From: an uncultured Clostridia bacterium
Lineage (GTDB): Bacteria; Bacillota; Clostridia; Christensenellales; UBA1242
Length of the DNA stretch: 11,353 nt
Assembly (NCBI GenBank): GCA_945937975.1
Contig: CAMEUD010000034.1
Location: 1 to 11,353 of the forward strand
Direction of reading: 5' to 3'
The position numbers and the translations under genes were made by a program. Position 1 is the first letter of the stretch, and the number at the start of each line of letters is the position of its first letter. The notes beneath the pieces were generated by a model. That model did not search any database. It was not told where the DNA came from and worked only from the letters and a program-made list of their open reading frames with translations. This document shows positions 6,640 through 11,353 of this stretch, piece by piece.

Positions 6640-7215
6640 TTATAAAATATTTTCTTGTTTTAATATATCGTGGAGTTTGTGGGTAGGAATTCCAATAACA
6701 GTTGACAAATTGCCAATAATTTTTTCAACAAACATTCCAGCTCCACCTTGAATTGCATAAGAACCAGCCTTATCTGCATATTCACCACTGTCTATGTATC
6801 TTTCTATATCAAGAGTAGATAACTTTTTGAATTTAACTTTTTTTACATCGTGGCAAAGATATTCTCTTGTGCCATTGTTATCTTTAACCATAACACTTAT
6901 TCTAGAAAAAACTTTATGCCATTTGCCAGATAACATTGTAAGCATATTTATTGCATCTTCACGAGAATGTGGTTTGCCAAGTAAATGTTTATTGATATAA
7001 ACCATACAATCACTGCCAATAACAAGACGATTACCTTTTGTCCTATTAAAAACATCTTCACATTTTTGTTTTGAAAGTATTTCACTCAATTTTTTAAAAT
7101 TGACTTTTTGACTCATATCTTCTTCAATTTCTGGTGCTTTCACTTCAAATTCAATACCCATTTGTGTTAAAAGTTCTTTTCTTCTTGAACTTGTTGATGC
7201 AAGTATAATTTTCAT
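6640..7215 (-). CDS. maf: Maf family nucleoside triphosphate pyrophosphatase
   Basis: Maf proteins hydrolyse certain nucleoside triphosphates (typically dTTP/UTP or modified pyrimidine nucleotides) to monophosphate and pyrophosphate, and have been linked to house-cleaning and septum control. The 191-residue product shows the N-terminal IILASTSSRRKELL (SxSxRR signature, residues 4-16), VIGSD (65-69) with the family's catalytic Asp, LLGKP (78-82), LSGKWHKV (95-102) and the KAGSYAIQGGAGMFVEKIIGNLSTVIGIP C-terminal block. The usual GADT is GSDC here, a mild change. GGAG lies six bases before the ATG on the minus strand. It is the only minus-strand gene in the window, convergent with the surface protein and divergent from the small gene at 7281, so it has its own promoter in the 65-bp gap. 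Confidence 0.94.
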   Translation of the reverse strand: MKIILASTSSRRKELLTQMGIEFEVKAPEIEEDMSQKVNFKKLSEILSKQKCEDVFNRTKGNRLVIGSDCMVYINKHLLGKPHSREDAINMLTMLSGKWHKVFSRISVMVKDNNGTREYLCHDVKKVKFKKLSTLDIERYIDSGEYADKAGSYAIQGGAGMFVEKIIGNLSTVIGIPTHKLHDILKQENIL

Positions 7216-7280
7216 AATTTTCTCCGTAAATACAATTTAGCATTTTGAATTATGTTTGTCAAATTTAGCATACTAAATAT

Positions 7281-7472
7281 ATGGGATATTTTTCTTATCA
7301 TGCAAAATTGCAATCAAAAATAAAAAAGGGCGAACTTGAATATTTTGAATTTTTGGACGAATATCATGGAATAAGTCCAGTACTTGTTTTATATTTTTCT
7401 GATGGTTCAGTATTTCCTGTCAGAGATTATATGTTTGAAGATTATTACAAACTTTTGTTTTATCCACAGTAA
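7281..7472 (+). CDS. Small conserved-looking protein of unknown function (63 aa)
   Basis: A 63-residue acidic and aromatic protein beginning MGYFSYHAKLQSKIKKGEL, with a strand-like core (SPVLVLYFSDGS) and ending FYPQ. The order YFSYHA - IKKGEL - ISPVLVLYF - FPVRDY feels familiar from short, unnamed proteins of Clostridia, some carrying a doubtful haemolysin name in databases; I would not use that name. There is no signal peptide or membrane helix. No Shine-Dalgarno sequence precedes the ATG. TACTAAAT at 7271-7278 is only a few bases upstream and might be a -10 box, so leaderless expression is possible. It sits alone between divergent maf and dnaX. Function not assigned. Confidence 0.7.
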   Translation: MGYFSYHAKLQSKIKKGELEYFEFLDEYHGISPVLVLYFSDGSVFPVRDYMFEDYYKLLFYPQ

Positions 7473-7661
7473 AAGTTATTTGGAAAAATATATAAATAAC
7501 AAAAAACTATTGTAATTTTGGAAAAATGGGAATTTAGTATTAATGGCAAAATTGTGTTTATAAATTACATATAAGTTATAAACGAATGTTTTATGCAATC
7601 TAATTATTTTATTTGATTTTTTGTTGTGTTTAGTTTAAACTATTTGCATAGGAGAAAAATT

Positions 7662-8759
7662 TTGTATCAAGCACTTTACAGAAAATACAGACCAAAAACA
7701 TTTGATGAAGTTGTAGGGCAGGACCATATCACTCAAACACTAAAAAGGCAAGTTGAAAATGGCAAAATTAATCATGCATATTTGTTTACAGGTTCTCGTG
7801 GAACAGGGAAAACAAGTTGTGCCAAAATTTTTGCAAAAGCAGTAAACTGTTTGAATCCAAAGAATGGCTCACCTTGTTATGAGTGTGAAGTTTGCAAAGC
7901 ATTGGAAAATGCAAACAATGTTGATGTTTTGGAAATTGATGCTGCATCAAACAATAGAGTTGATGAAATTAGAGATATAAGAGAAAAGGTAAAATTTTTA
8001 CCAGTTAATGGAAAATACAAAGTATATATTATTGATGAAGTTCATATGCTTACAGAAAGTGCATTTAATGCTTTGTTAAAAACTTTGGAAGAACCACCAG
8101 AACATATCATATTTATTTTGGCAACAACAGAAGTTCACAAACTTCCACAAACGATTCTTTCAAGATGTATGCGTTTTGATTTTCATCTTGTGCCAGAACA
8201 AACTCTTATTGAACACTTGAAAAATATATTCCAAAAAGAGAATATAAAGTGTGAAGAAGATGCTTTTAACCTAATTGCAAAAGCAGGGCAAGGAAGTGTA
8301 AGAGATACTCTTTCTGTTGCTGATTGCTTGGTTGCTTTTAGTGGTGGAGATATAAAAACTAAAGATGTTATGGACATTTTGGGGAACTCTGGTTATGAAA
8401 CAAATTTAAAAATTTGTGGTGCTATCCAAAGCAAAGATATTGGAACAGCATTGTCAACTTTGTCTAATTTGGAAAAACAAGGCAAAAATATGAGTTATGT
8501 TGCAAAAGATATAACAATAACTTTTAGAAACCTTTTAGTTTGCAAAACTTGTAATGACTCAAAAATTATGTTAGGTTTTTCAAATGAAATGTATGATGCC
8601 TATATGGAACTTGCAAACAAGTTTGAAGTTAAAGACCTTATGGAAGATATGAAAATATTTTCAAGCATAGAAGCAGAACTTAAATATGCAATTTCACCAA
8701 AAACTTTGATAGAAACGGCAATAATCTCTTGTATTAGCGAGAGCGAAAAAAAAAACTGA
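7662..8759 (+). CDS. dnaX: DNA polymerase III subunit gamma/tau, zero-frame product (gamma form)
   Basis: DnaX is the AAA+ ATPase of the clamp loader, which opens the sliding clamp and loads it on primed DNA. The 365-residue zero-frame product has the standard start YQALYRKYRPKTFDEVVGQ, Walker A GSRGTGKT (44-51), a zinc module with Cys63, Cys72, Cys75 and Cys78, Walker B IIDEVH (123-128), sensor 1 ATT (154-156) and the SRC motif (167-169) with the arginine finger. I chose a TTG start at 7662 because AGGAG lies 7 bases before it and the family begins (M)YQALYRK; an in-frame GTG further upstream adds unrelated residues. The frame ends at TGA (8757-8759), right after an A10 run, at about the end of domain III, as in the E. 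coli gamma form. The gene continues in the -1 frame (see 8746 and 8756). ybaB and recR follow. Confidence 0.95.
   Translation: MYQALYRKYRPKTFDEVVGQDHITQTLKRQVENGKINHAYLFTGSRGTGKTSCAKIFAKAVNCLNPKNGSPCYECEVCKALENANNVDVLEIDAASNNRVDEIRDIREKVKFLPVNGKYKVYIIDEVHMLTESAFNALLKTLEEPPEHIIFILATTEVHKLPQTILSRCMRFDFHLVPEQTLIEHLKNIFQKENIKCEEDAFNLIAKAGQGSVRDTLSVADCLVAFSGGDIKTKDVMDILGNSGYETNLKICGAIQSKDIGTALSTLSNLEKQGKNMSYVAKDITITFRNLLVCKTCNDSKIMLGFSNEMYDAYMELANKFEVKDLMEDMKIFSSIEAELKYAISPKTLIETAIISCISESEKKN
8746..8759 (+). other. Candidate programmed -1 frameshift (or transcript slippage) site in dnaX
   Basis: Ten A residues (8746-8755) are read GAA AAA AAA AAC TGA in the zero frame. This contains the heptamers A AAA AAA and A AAA AAC, both of the X XXY YYZ type that allows tandem -1 slippage, with a stop codon directly behind. 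The -1 frame has a stop at 8735-8737 and is then open to 9149, so the shift must happen within about 22 bases. A 7-bp stem (8766-8772 with 8786-8792, one G-T pair) lies 9 bases downstream and could stimulate it, though it is weak. GAGAG (8739-8743) is only a poor Shine-Dalgarno-like element. Transcript slippage on A10, as in Thermus dnaX, is equally possible. Confidence 0.75.
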
Positions 8760-9151
8760 TTTTAACTCTTAAAAATAATGCCAAGTTAAGGGAAGAACAT
8801 TCAATAAAACCAACCAATGAGCATTTGACTGCAAAAACTATTTGGGGAAAACTTGTAATTTATTTAAGAGAACATAATCAAGTTATTTTACACATTGTTT
8901 GTGGTGATATAAAAAATGTTAGGTATGATGGCGACACATTGTTGATTTTGCCAGAACAAAAAAATGTTGTTGATTTACTTAATGAAAAAAGTAATTATGA
9001 AGAATTAAAGAAAGCACTAACTTTTGTTGGACAAGAAAAGTTTGAAATAAGACTTGATGAAAAAGTTCAACAAATTGAAGAAAATATAAAAACACTAAAA
9101 AAATATTTTAATAACATAAATGTAATAAAAGGAGATAATAAGAATGAATAA
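8756..9151 (+). CDS. dnaX: Tau-specific C-terminal region of DnaX, read in the -1 frame
   Basis: After a -1 shift the frame adds 131 residues and gives a tau form of about 496 residues. The first 25 or so are a charged linker. Then comes a compact domain starting near 8828 with the order seen in tau C-terminal regions: TIWGKLVIYLREHN, a strand pair RYDGDTLLILPE, helices (VVDLLNEKSNYEELKKAL), and a closing strand and helix ending in an amphipathic EENIKTLKKYF. Tau uses this part to bind polymerase III (and the helicase in some species). A TTG at 8825 could start a separate 108-residue protein, but no good Shine-Dalgarno sequence precedes it and the open frame reaches back exactly to the A10 run, so I prefer frameshifting. 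The end overlaps the ybaB start by 8 bases. Confidence 0.8.
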   Translation: MILTLKNNAKLREEHSIKPTNEHLTAKTIWGKLVIYLREHNQVILHIVCGDIKNVRYDGDTLLILPEQKNVVDLLNEKSNYEELKKALTFVGQEKFEIRLDEKVQQIEENIKTLKKYFNNINVIKGDNKNE

Positions 9152-9476
9152 TTTTAGAGGTGGATTTGGTGGTGGTTTTGGTGGTGCAAACCTTCAAAAT
9201 CTTATGAAACAAGCACAAAAAATGCAACAAGATATGGAAAAGGCAAAGGAAGAATTAATCAACACTGATTTTGTTGGCTCATCAGGTGGTGGAATGGTTG
9301 AAGTAACTATAACAGGCGACAAAAAAGCAAAAGGTGTTAAAATAAAGCCAGAAGTTGTTGACCCAGATGATATTGAAATGCTTGAAGACCTTATCACAAG
9401 TGCATTTAATGATGCAGTAGATAAAGTTGAAAAAGCAGAACAAGAAAAATTACCACAAATGCCACAAGGATTTTAA
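9144..9476 (+). CDS. ybaB: YbaB/EbfC family nucleoid-associated protein
   Basis: YbaB/EbfC proteins are small dimeric DNA-binding proteins, and the gene lies between dnaX and recR in a great many bacteria, as here. The 110-residue product has a Gly-rich start (GGFGGGFGG), then the conserved NLMKQAQKMQQDMEKAKEEL helix, the strand SGGGMVEVTITGDKKAKGVKIKPEVV and the closing helix DLITSAFNDAVDKVEKAEQEK. AAAGGAG is placed 9 bases before the ATG and within the end of dnaX; the start overlaps the tau stop by 8 bases, so tau-frame translation could couple to ybaB. Only ribosomes that shift frame would reach this overlap. Confidence 0.94.
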   Translation: MNNFRGGFGGGFGGANLQNLMKQAQKMQQDMEKAKEELINTDFVGSSGGGMVEVTITGDKKAKGVKIKPEVVDPDDIEMLEDLITSAFNDAVDKVEKAEQEKLPQMPQGF

Positions 9477-9479
9477 TTT

Positions 9480-10067
9480 ATGTATATAGAAAGTTTAGAA
9501 AAACTAATAAATGCTTTTCGTTCGCTCCCAGGTGTTGGCTACAAAACAGCACAAAGATACGCATATAATGTGCTAAATTCAACACAAGAAGAAGCAAAAG
9601 ACTTTGCAAACGCAATTATTGAAGCAAAGCAAAAAATCAAGTTTTGCAATGAATGTGGTAATTTCTCTGAAACAGATGTTTGTGAAACTTGCTTAAAGAA
9701 AAACAAGCAAATTATTTGTGTTGTAAAAGAACCAAAAGATGTTGTTGCAATGGAAAAAGTAAAAAACTATGATGGAGTTTTTCATGTTTTGCATGGCACA
9801 ATAAGTCCACTTGAAAATCGTGGTCCAAATGATATAAGAATAAAAGAATTATTAGACAGAATAAAAAAATATGGCACAAAAGAAGTGATAATGGCAACAA
9901 ACCCAGATGTTGAAGGTGATGCCACAGCAATGTATATTTCAAGATTACTCACTCCACTTGGTGTAAAAGTAACAAGACTTGCACAAGGTGTTAGTATGGG
10001 TAGTGAACTTGAATTTGCAGATGAAGTAACTCTCACTCGTGCATTGGAAAGCAGAACAAATATTTAA
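9480..10067 (+). CDS. recR: Recombination mediator protein RecR
   Basis: RecR works with RecO (and RecF) to load RecA onto SSB-coated single-stranded DNA during gap repair. The 195-residue product is full length. It shows the helix-hairpin-helix SLPGVGYKTAQRYA (15-28), a four-cysteine zinc finger (Cys56, 59, 68, 71), and a Toprim domain with VVKEPKDVVAME (81-92) and NPDVEGDATA (141-150), where NPTxEGEATA is usual. The C-terminal TRLAQGVSMGSELEFADEVTLTRALESR block is typical of RecR. It follows ybaB by 3 bases and uses AAGGA (9466-9470), inside the end of ybaB, as its ribosome binding site. It is the last gene of the dnaX unit. Confidence 0.96.
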   Translation: MYIESLEKLINAFRSLPGVGYKTAQRYAYNVLNSTQEEAKDFANAIIEAKQKIKFCNECGNFSETDVCETCLKKNKQIICVVKEPKDVVAMEKVKNYDGVFHVLHGTISPLENRGPNDIRIKELLDRIKKYGTKEVIMATNPDVEGDATAMYISRLLTPLGVKVTRLAQGVSMGSELEFADEVTLTRALESRTNI

Positions 10068-10109
10068 TTTATTTGAACTAATATACTATTTAAAAAATGA
10101 AAAAGTTAT

Positions 10110-10136
10110 GAGAGAGTGAAAGGCTTTCTCTTTTTT
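10110..10136 (+). terminator. Rho-independent terminator after recR
   Basis: AGAGAG (10111-10116) pairs with TTCTCT (10126-10131, one G-T pair) and is followed by TTTTTTATCTTTT. A second, weaker AT hairpin with a T run (ATTTCTT with AAGAAAT, 10155-10171) lies just downstream and may back it up. Confidence 0.7.
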
Positions 10137-10185
10137 ATCTTTTATAATTAAATTATTTCTTAATAAGAAATTTTTTATAAAGTGA

Positions 10186-10214
10186 TTGAAAATAATTTTA
10201 GTGTGTGGTATAAT
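10186..10214 (+). promoter_or_regulatory. Strong sigma-A promoter of typA
   Basis: TTGAAA (10186-10191), exactly 17 bases, then TATAAT (10209-10214) with TGG directly before it (extended -10). This is the best promoter in the window and gives a leader of about 80 bases before typA. Confidence 0.85.
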
Positions 10215-10221
10215 CAATCGT

Positions 10222-10288
10222 TATACATAGTATTGAATATATTTAATCTATTTGCACAAGATTGAATATAATTGGTATTTATACATAG
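10222..10288 (+). repeat. Two nested pairs of short direct repeats in the typA leader
   Basis: TATACATAG occurs at 10222-10230 and 10280-10288; in the first pair the preceding T also matches. ATTGAATATA occurs at 10232-10241 and 10261-10270. The order is A-B-B-A, and the second A copy overlaps the Shine-Dalgarno sequence (AGGAAGGA, 10287-10294). Function unknown; short AT-rich matches can arise by chance. Confidence 0.5.
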
Positions 10289-10299
10289 GAAGGATAAAA

Positions 10300-11353
10300 A
10301 TGAAAAACGAAAAAGTAAGAAATGTTGCAATAATTGCCCATGTTGACCATGGTAAAACAAGTTTGGTCAATGAAATGTTAAAACAAGGCAATGTGTTTAG
10401 AGATAATCAAGTTGTTGAAGATAGAGTAATGGATAGTAATGCTATTGAAAGAGAAAGGGGCATTACAATTTTGTCAAAGAACGCAAGTTGTGAATATAAA
10501 GGTGTAAAAATAAATGTTGTTGACACCCCAGGACACGCTGACTTTGGTGGAGAAGTTGAAAGAGTTTTAAAAATGGTTGATGGTGTATTGTTGGTTGTTG
10601 ATGCTTTTGAAGGACCAATGCCACAAACAAGATTTGTTTTGGAACACGCACTTGCACTAAATTTAAAAGTTATCGTTGTTGTAAACAAAACAGACAGACC
10701 AGATGCAAGACCAGGTGAAGTTGTTGATGAAGTTTTGGAACTCCTTATGGACCTTGACGCAAATGAAGAACAACTTGACAGTCCATTCGTTTTTGCAAGT
10801 GCAAGAACAGGAAAGGCATCTCTTGACTACACAAAAGAAGGGGAAAACTTTATTCCACTTTTTGAAACAATATTAAGTCATATTCCAGCACCAGAAGGAG
10901 ATATGAATGCTCCATTTAGTATGCTTGTTTCAAGTGCTGAACATAACGACTATGTTGGTAAACTTGCTATTGGTAAAATCACTCATGGACAAGTTAAGGT
11001 TGGAGATAATGTTGTTGTTTGCAATTATTTTGACAAATCAAAGAATATAAAGAGCAAAGTTGTTCAATTGTTCACATATCAAGGTTTAAAGCGTGTTCAA
11101 ACAGACAAAGCTGTTATGGGTGATATAGTTTGTATCGCTGGACTTGAAGATGTAAAAATTGGAGATACAATTTGTGGACCAGAAAAAGTTGAACCAGAAG
11201 AATTTGTCCAAATTGCAGAACCAAGTGTTGAAATGACATTTATGGTAAATGATAGTCCATTTGCAGGGAAGGAAGGCAAGTTTGTAACATCAAGACACCT
11301 AAGAGATAGATTATACAAAGAAGCAGTAAAAGACTTGTCATTAAGAGTTTCAG
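10300..11353 (+). CDS. typA: Translational GTPase TypA/BipA (5' part; runs off the window)
   Basis: TypA/BipA is a ribosome-binding translational GTPase of the EF-G type, needed for growth at low temperature and under stress and involved in 50S assembly. The 351 residues present (of about 610 in the family) cover the G domain, domain II and the start of the next. Visible are G1 AHVDHGKT (13-20), the switch I block DSNAIERERGITI with RGITI at 53-57, G3 DTPGH (75-79), G4 NKTD (129-132) and SART for G5. The DSNAIERERGITILSKN wording separates TypA from EF-G and LepA. AGGAAGGA lies 5 bases before the ATG and a strong promoter is upstream. Nothing suggests a defect; the end is cut by the window edge. 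Confidence 0.96.
   Translation, partial: MKNEKVRNVAIIAHVDHGKTSLVNEMLKQGNVFRDNQVVEDRVMDSNAIERERGITILSKNASCEYKGVKINVVDTPGHADFGGEVERVLKMVDGVLLVVDAFEGPMPQTRFVLEHALALNLKVIVVVNKTDRPDARPGEVVDEVLELLMDLDANEEQLDSPFVFASARTGKASLDYTKEGENFIPLFETILSHIPAPEGDMNAPFSMLVSSAEHNDYVGKLAIGKITHGQVKVGDNVVVCNYFDKSKNIKSKVVQLFTYQGLKRVQTDKAVMGDIVCIAGLEDVKIGDTICGPEKVEPEEFVQIAEPSVEMTFMVNDSPFAGKEGKFVTSRHLRDRLYKEAVKDLSLRVS

Noticed and set aside
7460..7468. TTATCCACA, a perfect DnaA-box sequence, close to dnaX
   Set aside because: It is a single copy inside the end of the small coding gene (Phe-Tyr-Pro-Gln codons). No cluster of boxes, no dnaA or dnaN and no AT-rich unwinding region is next to it, so an origin is not supported.
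7473..7661. Looked for the small SRP RNA that lies between tadA and dnaX in B. subtilis
   Set aside because: The AT-rich gap has no GGAAGGAAGCAG-type helix 8 motif and no strong long hairpin; nothing recognisable was found.
8757..8759. TGA in dnaX read as tryptophan (code 4) instead of a frameshift
   Set aside because: Reading through gives only Phe and then TAA at 8763-8765, and tryptophan is written TGG throughout the window, so recoding of TGA does not explain the split.

Overview
The window is very AT-rich DNA (T/A at most third codon positions, almost every stop TAA, standard code with TGG for Trp). Its housekeeping genes (rlmH, tadA, dnaX-ybaB-recR, maf, typA) are of the low-GC Gram-positive (Firmicutes) type. 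Together with SipW-type signal peptidases, SipW-dependent cargo and a BspA-like leucine-rich-repeat surface protein, this points to an uncultured, probably gut-associated Clostridia-like bacterium. That assignment is inference from gene content.

Layout. 1-622: the tail of a protein ending in a membrane helix, overlapping rlmH by one base, then a terminator. 655-3814: a promoter and a tight apparent operon of tadA and two tandem, paralogous, enlarged SipW-like (S26B) signal peptidases, closed by a terminator with a 15-bp stem. 3830-6627: two secreted proteins with SipW-type signal peptides. The first is a 208-residue TasA/camelysin-like protein. The second is a 607-residue protein whose first ~190 residues resemble the whole of the first, followed by BspA-like leucine-rich repeats. 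Between them lies a structured, comparatively GC-rich leader with a consensus -35 box, a perfect tandem 14-bp repeat and a 14-bp terminator hairpin placed directly before the ribosome binding site, so it looks like a transcription attenuator. A bidirectional terminator separates this unit from maf on the minus strand. 7281-7472: a small conserved-looking protein of unknown function. 7662-10140: dnaX, ybaB and recR in close order, then a terminator. 10186 onward: a strong extended -10 promoter, a leader with short direct repeats, and the 5' part of typA.

The two observations I rate highest are: (1) dnaX appears to be split by a programmed -1 frameshift. An A10 run forming A AAA AAC is followed at once by the only TGA stop in the window, and the -1 frame is open from there through a tau-type C-terminal domain, giving gamma (365 aa) and tau (about 496 aa). 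(2) The surface-protein module is a self-contained export system (two peptidases and two matched cargos) whose larger cargo is probably controlled by a leader RNA with mutually exclusive hairpins. In Bacillus subtilis tadA lies close to dnaX-yaaK-recR; here the surface module, maf and the small gene lie between them, which suggests insertion at a conserved locus.
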